In this document: positions 51,938 through 61,528 of the stretch, piece after piece
Layout of the letters: the number at the start of each line of letters is the position of its first letter
How positions within the stretch are numbered: the stretch's first letter is position 1
Origin: CAVRXQ01 sp963849105
GTDB lineage: Bacteria > Actinomycetota > Acidimicrobiia > Acidimicrobiales > Bog-793
DNA: 64,000 nt
Reading direction: 5' to 3'
Assembly: GCA_963849105.1 (NCBI GenBank)
Contig: CAWKGD010000005.1
Location: 392,854-456,853 of the forward strand
The notes under the pieces: model-generated
The model's input: only the letters and a program-made list of their open reading frames with translations
Told to the model about the DNA's origin: nothing
Databases searched by the model: none
Made by a program: the position numbers and the translations under genes

Positions 51938-51966
51938 CGCTCCGCCCGGCGTCGCCGAGCGGAGCG
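51938..51966 (-). promoter_or_regulatory. Hairpin in the rpsJ-rplC spacer
   Basis: A perfect 8-bp stem (CGCTCCGC / GCGGAGCG) around a 13-base loop, 90 bases upstream of the rplC start. A second GC-rich hairpin lies at 52024-52050. Together they may form an attenuator or ribosomal-protein binding leader. Confidence 0.4.
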
Positions 51967-52023
51967 GAATGGCTTGTGCCGAGCGGTCCCCCGGCGCACC
52001 GGGGCACGCTCAGACGTCGTCTT

Positions 52024-52050
52024 GTCGCCGCCGGGCGCCGCCCCGGCGAC
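52024..52050 (-). promoter_or_regulatory. GC-rich hairpin after rpsJ
   Basis: On the coding strand CGCCGGG pairs with CCCGGCG around a six-base GCGGCG loop, 31 bases past the rpsJ stop. There is no U-run; it is a possible processing site or weak terminator. Confidence 0.4.
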
Positions 52051-52080
52051 TCGCGTCACTATAACACTGGGTTTTTGGCT

Positions 52081-52395
52081 CTAGACCTGCTGAATCTTGA
52101 TCTCGATGTCGACGCCGGCCGGTAGATCAAGGCGTTGCAGCGAATCCACCGTTTTTGGGCCGTGCTCGACGATGTCGACCAAGCGCTTGTGGATCCGCAT
52201 CTCGAAGTGCTCGCGACTGTCCTTGTACTTGTGCGGCGAGCGAATCACCGTGTAGCGGTGGCGCTCGGTCGGCAGCGGCACCGGACCACGTACCTTCGCC
52301 TGGGTGCGCAGCACCGTCTCGACGATTTTCTTCGTCGACTGGTCGACAACCTCGTGGTCGTACGCCTTCAGGCGGATGCGGATCCGCTGCGCCAC
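52081..52395 (-). CDS. rpsJ: 30S ribosomal protein S10
   Basis: A 104-residue protein (NusE), also part of transcription antitermination complexes. GTG at 52395 gives VAQRIRIRLKAYDHEVVDQS. GPVPLPTERHRYTVIRSPHK and the end LPAGVDIEIKIQQV are diagnostic. It is 16 bases downstream of tuf, so the str and S10 blocks are fused; the Shine-Dalgarno is weak. Confidence 0.97.
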   Translation of the reverse strand: MAQRIRIRLKAYDHEVVDQSTKKIVETVLRTQAKVRGPVPLPTERHRYTVIRSPHKYKDSREHFEMRIHKRLVDIVEHGPKTVDSLQRLDLPAGVDIEIKIQQV

Positions 52396-52411
52396 TGCCG
52401 AAGTCCCGTCG

Positions 52412-53599
<1,188 letters not shown>

Positions 53600-53751
53600 T
53601 GGTGCCGACAGCTCCGTCTGTCCTGGGCAGGGCCCTTCGCTCTGCCTATTTGTTGATTACTGCGATTTTCTCGGGTCTCGCACCCACTTCGGGTCGCGCC
53701 CCTGGCGGCCGGTCTCTTTCGGAGAAGCGGGCGCTTGTCCCGATGCGGCCC

Positions 53752-55848
53752 CTACTCCCCTGTCGCCCGGGCGACGATCTCCCGGCCAATCGACTCGGGG
53801 ACCTCCTGGTAGGAGTTGAACTGCATCGAGAACGTGGCGCGTCCTTGGGTGCGAGAACGCAGGTCGGTAGCGTAGCCGAACATCTCCGCGAGGGGTACCT
53901 GCGAACGGATCACTTGGCTCGTGCCGCGACTCTCCATCCCCTCAACGCGGCCGCGCCGCGAGGAGAGGTCACCGATCACGTCGCCCAAGAACTCCTCGGG
54001 CGTGACGACCTCGACCGCCATCACCGGCTCCAAGAGAACGGGGTGTGCGAGGCGTGCCGCTTTCTTCCACGCCAGCGAGCCGGCGATCTTGAACGCCATC
54101 TCCGACGAGTCGACGTCGTGGTACGAGCCGTAGGTGAGAACGACGCGCTGGTCGACGGCTGGGAAGCCGGCGAGCACGCCGGACTCCATCGCCTCTCGGA
54201 TGCCGTGGTTGACGGCTGGGATGTACTCCTTCGGGATGACGCCCCCGGTGATCTTGTCGACGAACTCGTAGCCGCCGGCCGGGCCGGTGGGCTCCAAGTC
54301 GATGACGACGTGGCCGTACTGGCCGCGACCGCCGGTCTGGCGGATGTAGCGCTCCTCGACCTTGTGCACCGCGTCGCGAATCGTCTCGCGGTACGCGACC
54401 TGCGGCTTGCCGACGTGGGCGTCGACCTTGAACTCGCGCAGCATCCGGTCGACGAGCACTTCGAGGTGCAGCTCGCCCATGCCCGAAATCACCGTCTGTC
54501 CGGTCTCCTCGTCGGTGCGGACGCGGAAGGTCGGGTCCTCTTCGGAGAGAGCGAAGAGCGCCCTGCCCAACTTGTCCTGGTCGGCCTTCGACTTCGGCTC
54601 GACGGCGACGTGGATCACGGGCTCGGGGAAGACGAGCGATTCCAGAACGATCGGATGCGTCGGGTCGCACAAGGTGTCGCCGGTCGTCGTCGTCTTCAAA
54701 CCGACGACGGCGACGATGTCACCGGCGAAGATCGCGTCCTTGTCCTCACGGTGGTTGGCGTGCATCTCGAGCACGCGTCCGACCCGCTCGCGCTTGTCCT
54801 TCGTCGAATTGAGGATCGTCGAACCCTTTTCGAGAGTGCCCGAGTAGACGCGCAGGTAGGTGAGCTTGCCGACGAAGGGGTCGGTCTGGATCTTGAAGGC
54901 CAGCGCCGCGAACGGCTCCGAATCGGCGGCCTTGCGCTCGAGGACCTCGTCGCCGCGGATCGAGTGGCCGATCGTCGGCGGCAGGTCGACGGGGCTCGGC
55001 AGGTAGTCGACGACCGCATCGAGGAGCGGCTGGACCCCTTTGTTCTTGAACGCCGAACCGCAGAGGACGGGGACGAGGTGCCCCGATATCGTGCCGACGC
55101 GCAGCGCCCGCCGGAGGTCGTCGTCGGTGATCTCCTCTTCTGACACGTACTTTTCCATCACCGTGTCGTCGTAGTGCGACGTGAGGTCGACGAGCTCGTG
55201 GCGGGCATCCTCCGCCGCCTGGCGCAGGCCGGCGGGGACCTCCTCTTCGGTCCACTTCTCGCCGATGCTCGCTTCATCCCAGACGAGCCCCTTCATCGCG
55301 ATGACGTCGACGACGCCGCGGAAGTTCGCCTCGGTACCGAGGGGCAGCTGGGTCACAGCGGGGATCGCGTCGAGCCGGTCACGGATCATCTCGACCGTCC
55401 GTTCGAAGTTCGCGCCGGTCCGGTCCATCTTGTTCACGAAACAGATCCGCGGGACGTTGTACTTGTCCGCCTGGCGCCAGACCGTCTCGGTCTGGGGCTC
55501 CACGCCGGCAACCGCATCGAAAATCGCCACCGCCCCGTCGAGGACGCGCAGCGAGCGCTCGACCTCGACGGTGAAGTCGACGTGGCCGGGCGTGTCAATG
55601 ATGTTGATCGAGCAGTCGTGCCACGCGGCCGTCGTCGCCGCGGAGGTAATGGTGATCCCGCGTTCTTGTTCCTGGACCATCCAGTCCATCGTCGCCGCAC
55701 CCTCGTGGACCTCACCGATCTTGTAGTTGCGGCCGGTGTAGTAGAGGATCCGCTCCGTCGTCGTGGTTTTTCCCGCGTCGATGTGAGCCATGATCCCGAT
55801 GTTGCGGATCTTGGCGAGGGGGGTCGTGCGGTTTTGAGGGGTTGCCAT
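53752..55848 (-). CDS. fusA: Elongation factor G
   Basis: A 698-residue translocase GTPase. G1 is AHIDAGKTTTTERIL, G3 DTPGHVDFTVEVERSL and G4 VNKMDRTGANF. Domain IV/V signatures GGRGQYGHVVIDLEPTGPAG and SRRGRVEGMESRGTSQVIRS complete it. Length is normal. It lies 97 bases downstream of rpsG. Confidence 0.98.
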   Translation of the reverse strand: MATPQNRTTPLAKIRNIGIMAHIDAGKTTTTERILYYTGRNYKIGEVHEGAATMDWMVQEQERGITITSAATTAAWHDCSINIIDTPGHVDFTVEVERSLRVLDGAVAIFDAVAGVEPQTETVWRQADKYNVPRICFVNKMDRTGANFERTVEMIRDRLDAIPAVTQLPLGTEANFRGVVDVIAMKGLVWDEASIGEKWTEEEVPAGLRQAAEDARHELVDLTSHYDDTVMEKYVSEEEITDDDLRRALRVGTISGHLVPVLCGSAFKNKGVQPLLDAVVDYLPSPVDLPPTIGHSIRGDEVLERKAADSEPFAALAFKIQTDPFVGKLTYLRVYSGTLEKGSTILNSTKDKRERVGRVLEMHANHREDKDAIFAGDIVAVVGLKTTTTGDTLCDPTHPIVLESLVFPEPVIHVAVEPKSKADQDKLGRALFALSEEDPTFRVRTDEETGQTVISGMGELHLEVLVDRMLREFKVDAHVGKPQVAYRETIRDAVHKVEERYIRQTGGRGQYGHVVIDLEPTGPAGGYEFVDKITGGVIPKEYIPAVNHGIREAMESGVLAGFPAVDQRVVLTYGSYHDVDSSEMAFKIAGSLAWKKAARLAHPVLLEPVMAVEVVTPEEFLGDVIGDLSSRRGRVEGMESRGTSQVIRSQVPLAEMFGYATDLRSRTQGRATFSMQFNSYQEVPESIGREIVARATGE

Positions 55849-55945
55849 CGTGGTGGGTTCCTGGTTCGGAGTAGCGCGGGCGGCTACTTACAGCGTACGG
55901 GTCTGCAGGCGAAGCCGGTGCGATGCCGACGCCCGAATCGGGCGT

Positions 55946-56416
55946 CTACCAGCGGTAGTGCGCGAACGCCTTGTTCGATTCCGCCATTTTGTGGACGTCC
56001 TCACGGCGCTTCACCGCTGCGCCGAGGCCGTTCGCCGCATCGAGGATCTCGTTCGCGAGCCGGAGCGCCATCGTGCGCTCGCGGCGCTCCTTCGCGTAGT
56101 TGACGACCCAGCGGATCGAAAGCGTCGTCGCGCGCTTCGGGCGCAACTCGACCGGGACCTGGTAGGTCGTGCCGCCGACCCGGCGCGAGCGGACCTCGAG
56201 CTCGGGACGAGCGTTGTCGAGGGCGCGCTTCAGAGTCGCGAGGGCATCGCCCCCGGTCTTCTCCGCCACGACCGTCAGTGCGTCGTACACGATCCTCTCG
56301 GCGAGGCTGCGCTTGCCGCGCGAAAGCACCTTGTTGATCAGCTGCGTGACGAGGACGGACCGGTAGACGGGGTCCGGCTGGAGGTCACGCCGCGGGGCGG
56401 GGCCGCTGCGAGGCAT
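55946..56416 (-). CDS. rpsG: 30S ribosomal protein S7
   Basis: A 156-residue head assembly protein, exact family length from MPRSGPAPRRDLQPDPVYRS. ATTLSIRWVVNYAKERRERT, MALRLANEILDAANGLGAAV and the end KAFAHYRW are diagnostic. The ATG shares one base with the rpsL stop (TGATG). Confidence 0.97.
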   Translation of the reverse strand: MPRSGPAPRRDLQPDPVYRSVLVTQLINKVLSRGKRSLAERIVYDALTVVAEKTGGDALATLKRALDNARPELEVRSRRVGGTTYQVPVELRPKRATTLSIRWVVNYAKERRERTMALRLANEILDAANGLGAAVKRREDVHKMAESNKAFAHYRW

Positions 56417-56787
56417 CAGGCGCTCTTCTTCGCGCCGTAGCGGCTGCGGGCCTGGGCCCGGTCGCGCACACCGACGGTGTCGAGCGCGCCGCGCACGATC
56501 TTGTACCGCACGCCCGGCAGATCCTTCACCCGACCACCGCGTACGAGCACGATCGAGTGCTCCTGCAGGTTGTGGCCGACGCCGGGAATGTACGCCGTGA
56601 CCTCGACGCCACTTGTCAGGCGAACCCGGGCGACCTTGCGCAGGGCGGAGTTCGGCTTCTTCGGCGTCGTCGTGTAGACGCGCGTGCACACCCCGCGCCG
56701 TTGCGGGGCGCCCTTCAGGGCGGGCGTCTTCGTCTTCGATCGCTTCGACTCGCGACCGGCGCGTACGAGCTGGGCGATTGTGGGCAC
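56416..56787 (-). CDS. rpsL: 30S ribosomal protein S12
   Basis: A 123-residue decoding-centre protein. GTG at 56787 follows GGAAGGAAA and gives VPTIAQLVRAGRESKRSKTK, the family start; an upstream ATG in frame is rejected. The streptomycin-determinant loops TTTPKKPNSALRKVARV and GGRVKDLPGVRY carry the usual lysines, i.e. a sensitive-type sequence. First gene of the ribosomal run; rpoB/rpoC, often upstream, are absent here. Confidence 0.97.
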   Translation of the reverse strand: MPTIAQLVRAGRESKRSKTKTPALKGAPQRRGVCTRVYTTTPKKPNSALRKVARVRLTSGVEVTAYIPGVGHNLQEHSIVLVRGGRVKDLPGVRYKIVRGALDTVGVRDRAQARSRYGAKKSA

Positions 56788-56875
56788 GCGTTTCCTTCCG
56801 AAAGACCACGGGATCCCCACCGGCGCGCGCCAGCGGGCGTGGGAAGTCTACGGGAATCCGAGGGACCTCGCCACG

Positions 56876-56909
56876 GGCGGCAGTGGCCTGGTAGCTAGGC
56901 CACGCCGCC
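56876..56909. promoter_or_regulatory. Large stem-loop upstream of rpsL
   Basis: GGCGGC-A-GTGGCCT, a seven-base loop, then AGGCCAC-GCCGCC: 13 paired bases with one bulged A. It lies in the divergent spacer 89 bases before rpsL. It could be a leader RNA element of the str operon or a DNA operator. Confidence 0.5.
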
Positions 56910-56955
56910 ACTGGGCGACGTGACACGACCTTCCAGCGCGCCCGTGAAGTTCGAC

Positions 56956-56995
56956 CAATCCTGCGGAGCCAATCGCAATCCTGCGGAGCTAATCG
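56956..56995. repeat. Tandem 20-base repeat before a membrane operon
   Basis: Two adjacent 20-base units (56956-56975 and 56976-56995) differ at one base. They share CAATCCTGCGGAGC and end AATCG. They end 39 bases before the 57035 start codon, so they are good candidates for a repeated regulator-binding site. Confidence 0.65.
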
Positions 56996-57034
56996 GTAGA
57001 TTGCGTCCCGTCCTCGATCTGCCTAGGGGGGAAC

Positions 57035-57652
57035 ATGGCGGAAGCGTTGATCGATGTCGGCACCCTTCCCGAGACCGTGGCGGCGAAGGTTCCTGCGAGC
57101 GCCGACTTCCAGATTGTCCCGGTACGCGCGATCCCGCTCGTCGTCATCGCGCTCGCGGGCCTCGTTGCCGCCATCGCCAGCAACCGGCTGTGGGCGCTCG
57201 ATTTCTTCCATGTCGTAAGCGGCGGACTCTGGACAGGCATCGACCTTTTCCTCGGATTCGTCATCGGTCCAACGCTCGGACGCATGTCGATCCCGGCACG
57301 AGTCGAATTCTCGAAACGGTTCATGCCAAAGATGGTCCTCTTGATGCCGACGCTCGTCATCGCGACGCTCGCGGCCGGGTGGCAGCTCGCGCGCCATGAA
57401 GGGACGATCCTCAGTACCTACCCGCAACACCCATGGATCGTCGCTTCGATGATCGTCGTCGGCGTGATGGCGGTGATCGCGATCGGACTTCTCGAGCCGG
57501 CAAACCTCGCCGTGCTCTTCGAGTTGCGCAAGCCGCAGCCCAACGGCGAGCTCATCGGCCGTCTCATGAAGCGATTCATCTACACCGCAGGTATCACCGG
57601 TGCGATGCAGGTCGCGACGCTGATCATCATGACGAAGCTCGCCTCGTCATGA
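57035..57652 (+). CDS. Integral membrane protein of unknown function
   Basis: A 205-residue protein with about four or five hydrophobic helices. Notable segments are DFFHVVSGGLWTGIDLFLGF in the second helix and a conserved-looking KRFMPKMVLLMPTLVIATLA. The histidine in FHVVSGGLWTG recalls DUF2269/CopD-like membrane proteins, but I cannot assign it. AGGGGGGAAC precedes the ATG. Its stop overlaps the next gene start (ATGA), making a two-gene membrane operon. Confidence 0.75.
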   Translation: MAEALIDVGTLPETVAAKVPASADFQIVPVRAIPLVVIALAGLVAAIASNRLWALDFFHVVSGGLWTGIDLFLGFVIGPTLGRMSIPARVEFSKRFMPKMVLLMPTLVIATLAAGWQLARHEGTILSTYPQHPWIVASMIVVGVMAVIAIGLLEPANLAVLFELRKPQPNGELIGRLMKRFIYTAGITGAMQVATLIIMTKLASS

Positions 57653-58089
57653 CCACTGACGTCACATCCCACCTCGTCGAGCATTCGACGACTCCAGAGC
57701 AAAAACTTCCGCCGGTCGCTCAACTCTGTGTCTTGTCGATGGCGTTGGTGATAGCAGGCGGCATCTACCTCGCTGCATACCTGCCGAGGCATGTGTCGAT
57801 CGCGCCGTCGCTCGGCCTGCTGATCGCCGCCGGCGCTCTGCTGGTCACGAACTTGCTCATCGTCTCGAGGCTGCGTCCGTTCTCGTGGAAGTCTTTCTTC
57901 TTAGTCGGACGCTGGACGGGTCTCGCGTACCTCGTTATCGGCGGGATGCTCGAGTTCATCTTCGTCTTCGACCACACGCGCGGCGCGACACTCGTCGTCA
58001 TCACGCTGTCCCTGCTCGTGTTCGCGGTCAATATTCCTTTGTTACTCGCGTTCTCGGTCGCGCGCTATCAGAGGCCCTCCGCGAGTTAA
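57649..58089 (+). CDS. Small membrane protein, partner of the preceding gene
   Basis: A 146-residue protein starting MTTDVTSHLVEHSTTPEQKL, with four predicted hydrophobic helices (from AQLCVLSMALVIAGGIYLAA onward). No family is recognised. The ATG at 57649 is chosen because it gives an ATGA overlap with the upstream gene. It is probably an interacting subunit of the same membrane complex. Confidence 0.72.
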   Translation: MTTDVTSHLVEHSTTPEQKLPPVAQLCVLSMALVIAGGIYLAAYLPRHVSIAPSLGLLIAAGALLVTNLLIVSRLRPFSWKSFFLVGRWTGLAYLVIGGMLEFIFVFDHTRGATLVVITLSLLVFAVNIPLLLAFSVARYQRPSAS

Positions 58090-58414
58090 AACGGGAGACT
58101 CCTTCGGGACGGTGCCCACCCCCGAGCCGACACCGGGACACGGGCCGTCGAACGCCTCGCGACTGGGCGGCTCAGCAAGGCTGTCGTCCGACTCGTCTGA
58201 TCCCGGCTTCGGAGAGCCCGCACGTAAGCGACTCACCCCAGGCAATGAGCCGCGCCCCGACCGCAACACGCAGCAGCCCTCGCGAGCGCCGCTGACCTGG
58301 ATTCGTCTCCCGTTCGACCAGTTGCAGCTCGGGTAACCCACAGAGGTCCCGTGTACGTCGTTCGATGTTCCTTCCAAAGAGGAATGGACTGATCACTGCG
58401 ACCTCCGTTCTCTG
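58090..58414. other. Intergenic region with no recognised gene
   Basis: About 325 bases between convergent genes. Short open frames exist on both strands, but none has a ribosome-binding site or recognisable homology. No tRNA-like fold was seen. Confidence 0.4.
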
Positions 58415-58912
58415 TCACCGAGACATCGCGGCCGCGATCTTCTCGGCCGCCTTGCGCAGCTCTTCGTCGGACACGTTCGGAAGCACGTCCTCCCAGATCG
58501 GCAGCATCATTCCGCGCGCTTCGAGCATCCCAAGGGGTCTTGGGATGAACCAGACGTGGAAGTGCGCTCCGCCATCTCCCCATCGATTGAGATGGACACG
58601 GGCGATCTCGCCGAGCGAGAGGATGGCGCGCTCGATGCGCGCCGCGACCTTGCCGAAATCGGAGGCGAGCGCAGGCGGCAGTTCGGAGAACGAGTCGACG
58701 TGCACGCGGCTCGCGAGCCAGACCGCACCCGGGAGGCTCCCGCCGACCGGAGGGTGGAGCGTCCAGTTCTTGTCGGACCAGACGGGCTTCGTTGTCTCTC
58801 CGGCGCAGATGCGACAGGGTTCACCTCCTTGTTCGCCCCTTCGCGGCGGCTCGGGAATCACGCGCTCGCCCGGCGCGCGAACAACGAGCGGCTCTTCATA
58901 GGGAAGCGTCAT
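58415..58912 (-). CDS. HIT-like domain protein
   Basis: A 165-residue protein with a short N-terminal CRICAGE and the nucleotide-hydrolase-like motif HLNRWGDGGAHFHVWFIPRP, whose HFHVW resembles the histidine triad HxHxH/W of the HIT superfamily. The last histidine is replaced by Trp, as in some HIT-like families. Function is unknown; nucleotide or nucleotide-sugar hydrolysis or transfer is possible. Confidence 0.72.
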   Translation of the reverse strand: MTLPYEEPLVVRAPGERVIPEPPRRGEQGGEPCRICAGETTKPVWSDKNWTLHPPVGGSLPGAVWLASRVHVDSFSELPPALASDFGKVAARIERAILSLGEIARVHLNRWGDGGAHFHVWFIPRPLGMLEARGMMLPIWEDVLPNVSDEELRKAAEKIAAAMSR

Positions 58913-58954
58913 CGGCTCTGCTCCTTTCGGCAGTCGCGATCGGTCGTATCAGGC

Positions 58955-59563
58955 TCAGCGGTCGGCGCACTGCCCCTCATCTTCGGAGTCCAATTCGGGC
59001 TTGTGCGCGATGAAGCGAAGGTCATCGTCGACGATCAAGGTGATCCGACGAAATCCGATCGTCTGGAGTCGCGTGAGGAACGCCGACGGTTCGACCGGGT
59101 TGTACGTGTCCCCGACGTGGAAGTGGTGGAGATCGTCACTCGCGAGGCTGTCGGCACCCACGAATACCCCTCCCGGACGCACCACGCGAAGCGTCTCGGA
59201 CAACAGCGCGTTCTGTTCGCGCGCTGTTCGAACGTGGTGGAGCATCGTGAAGCAGCAGACCGCGTCGAACGACACGTCGGCGAACTGCATCGCTGCCGCG
59301 TCGCCTTCGACGACCTCGACGTTGCGACCGGCGAAGCGCTCGGAAAGCGCCGATGCCGCTTGCGAATCAGACTCGAGGCAGATGAGGTGCCGAACGTGGT
59401 CGGCAAGCCATCCGGTCACGGCGCCGGGTCCTGGGCCGAGCTCGAGGACGTCGGCACCGAGGTCGATGCGCGAAGTCAGCGGGGAGACCACCTCGGCGCA
59501 AACCCACTCGCTCCACTCCCGGCTCGCACAGAGTTTGGCGTGTTCGTCGTTCACAAAACTCAC
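58955..59563 (-). CDS. Class I SAM-dependent methyltransferase
   Basis: A 202-residue Rossmann methyltransferase. Motif I is DVLELGPGPGAVTGWLADH, the acidic ribose-binding position is in ICLESD, and VVEGDAAAMQFADVSFDAVC with LLSETLRVVRPGGVFVGAD complete the SAM fold. The GTG at 59563 (VSFVNDEHAKLCASREWSEW) is preferred from the family N-terminus; a TTG at 59590 is possible. The substrate is unknown. It is divergent from the AraC regulator, which may control it. Confidence 0.87.
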   Translation of the reverse strand: MSFVNDEHAKLCASREWSEWVCAEVVSPLTSRIDLGADVLELGPGPGAVTGWLADHVRHLICLESDSQAASALSERFAGRNVEVVEGDAAAMQFADVSFDAVCCFTMLHHVRTAREQNALLSETLRVVRPGGVFVGADSLASDDLHHFHVGDTYNPVEPSAFLTRLQTIGFRRITLIVDDDLRFIAHKPELDSEDEGQCADR

Positions 59564-59609
59564 GGTACGGATCGGCGGGACGCGCGCCAAGAACGTACGC
59601 TGCCAAACA

Positions 59610-60365
59610 ATGTCGCAAGACGGACAAGGTTCGCGGGTGGCCGCCGGGCGCGTGCTCGACGTCGTCGTGTTCGTGATGGAGGCCGGTGCCTGCTTCGACG
59701 CGCACGTTCACGCCGATCATCAACTCGCGTGGGCGTCCGAGGGGGTGCTCACCGTCGAATGCGCGAAGGAAACCTGGGTGCTGCCGCCGACGCGGGCGCT
59801 GTGGATCCCGGCGGGCGTTCGCCACGAGACGAAATCGTCGGGGCCAGCGATCATGCGCACGGCGTACATCAACCCGGACCGATCACCGTTCAACTTCAGC
59901 CGCCCGACACCGATCGGCGCAGATCGTTTGCTCGCGGAGCTGATCAGCTATCTCGCCGACGCGCCGCTGGATCCGGCGGCGACAACCCGCGCTGAAATGG
60001 TCCTGCTCGACGTCATCTCTCCCCTGCCGACCTCGGCGATCGAGTTGCGGATGCCGACCGATGAACGCGCCCTCGACGTCGCGCGGGCGATCGTCGCCGA
60101 CCCGGCCGATGCGCGAAACCTCGCCGCATGGGGCGAGCTCGTGGGCGCGAGCGCGCGCACGCTCGCTCGCGCCTTTGCCGAGACCGGGGCCAGCTTCGGG
60201 CGGTGGCGTACCCTCGCCCGGCTGCAGGCAGCAGCTCCTGACCTCGCGGCAGGAACCCCGGTCAGTCGGGTCGCGGCGCGTGTCGGCTACACGACGACGA
60301 GCGCGTTCATCGCCGCGTTCCGACGCGAGACCGGTTCGACCCCGCGGCATTACTTCAAGGACTGA
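59610..60365 (+). CDS. AraC-family transcriptional regulator with cupin domain
   Basis: A 251-residue regulator. The N-terminal cupin sensor has HVHADHQLAWASEGVLTVE and ALWIPAGVRHETKSSG. The C-terminal double HTH has LAAWGELVGASARTLARAFA and VAARVGYTTTSAFIAAFRRE, then TGSTPRHYF. ATG at 59610 is used. It lies 46 bases from the divergent methyltransferase, a typical regulator-target layout, and 89 bases ahead of the MBL paralogue. Confidence 0.93.
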   Translation: MSQDGQGSRVAAGRVLDVVVFVMEAGACFDAHVHADHQLAWASEGVLTVECAKETWVLPPTRALWIPAGVRHETKSSGPAIMRTAYINPDRSPFNFSRPTPIGADRLLAELISYLADAPLDPAATTRAEMVLLDVISPLPTSAIELRMPTDERALDVARAIVADPADARNLAAWGELVGASARTLARAFAETGASFGRWRTLARLQAAAPDLAAGTPVSRVAARVGYTTTSAFIAAFRRETGSTPRHYFKD

Positions 60366-60454
60366 TCGCGAGACGAGACGCGTTGCGGCGCCGCGTCGGT
60401 ACCCGTGATCCGCCGCCGTGCCTGGCGCGGCGCTCGTCATGAAAGACTGCCTCG

Positions 60455-61303
60455 GTGCGGATCTGGGTGTGTGGGGTCCGGGGATCGACCCCGGCACCCG
60501 GAGCGGCCTTCTTTCGGTACGGCGGACACACGTCGTGCGTCGCGCTCGCCCACGACGGGGAACGTCCGAGCCTCATCCTCGACGCCGGATCGGGCATTCG
60601 CATCGTCGGCGATTTCTTCCAACCGCAGTCGACGATCTTTGGGTCCGAGCCGTTCGCGGGCGCGATCCTGCTCAGCCACCTGCACTTCGCTCACACCCAG
60701 GGCATCCCCTTTTTTGGCGCAGGAAACCACGCGCGATCACGGGTCGATCTGTTCGCGCCGTCTCAGGACGTCGAAGCGAGCATCGAGCGGTTCCTCTCGC
60801 CGCCGTTCTTCCCGATCACCCCTAGCCAGCTCTCGGGGTCCTGGCAGTTCCAACGGCTCGAGGCGGGTGAGATCAAGGTCGAGGGATTCTCGATGTCCGT
60901 CCGGGAGATTCCCCACGGCGACGGCACGACCTTCGGCTTCCGGATCTCAGACGGTGGTGCGAATGTCGCCTACCTCGCCGACCACGCCCCTGTGCGCCTC
61001 GGGCCAGGACCGTCCGGGCTCGGTCCGTACCACGCCGATGCGCTCGCGCTGACCCGGGGTTGTGCCGCCGTCTTCCACGACGCGCAGTACACCGACGAAG
61101 AACTGGCGAGCCGATCGAATGTGCATCATTCGTCGGCCAGCTATGCGGTCGCGCTCGCGGAGGTGGCCGAGGTCGAACGCGTCCTGCTCACCCATCATCA
61201 TCCCGAGCGCACCGACGACGAGATCGATGCGATCGTCGAGCGCTACCGCAGCGCCCCTTCACTCGTCGAGGGCGCCGCAGTCGGGAGAGTTCTCGATATC
61301 TGA
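60455..61303 (+). CDS. MBL-fold paralogue with altered metal motif
   Basis: A 282-residue protein clearly paralogous to the hydrolase at 10913 (shared RGSTPAPG, RYGGHTSC, ILDAGSGIR, TQGIPFF, FHDAQYT). The metal motif reads HLHFAH at residues 75-80, so the Asp of HxHxDH is Ala79 (codon GCT at 60689-60691). The other ligand positions (IPHGDG, ADHAP, FHDAQ, THHHPERTDDE) are kept. It may bind one metal, use another ligand or be non-catalytic. GTG start. It follows the AraC gene on the same strand. Confidence 0.85.
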   Translation: MRIWVCGVRGSTPAPGAAFFRYGGHTSCVALAHDGERPSLILDAGSGIRIVGDFFQPQSTIFGSEPFAGAILLSHLHFAHTQGIPFFGAGNHARSRVDLFAPSQDVEASIERFLSPPFFPITPSQLSGSWQFQRLEAGEIKVEGFSMSVREIPHGDGTTFGFRISDGGANVAYLADHAPVRLGPGPSGLGPYHADALALTRGCAAVFHDAQYTDEELASRSNVHHSSASYAVALAEVAEVERVLLTHHHPERTDDEIDAIVERYRSAPSLVEGAAVGRVLDI

Positions 61304-61528
61304 GCGTCACCTATTTCGCCCCGCGGTGAACTCATCGTGTCGCACCACGAGGTGCCGGCAACGCTCGTTCCTTCACAACGCGTGAGCACGCAAGCGCGCA
61401 GCGTCACAAAGCCGTGTTTGTGGCCCAGCAATTCAGCGAAACAGCAGACGCCCATTTACCGCAAAGAGGCCGACCGGTAGCATCCGCCGCACCTGTGCCG
61501 TGGGTGGCCAGCGGCGAGGGGGGGACAG

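Noticed and set aside
58090..58414. Short open frames in the spacer before the HIT-like gene
   Set aside because: No Shine-Dalgarno, no homology and biased composition; not reported as genes.
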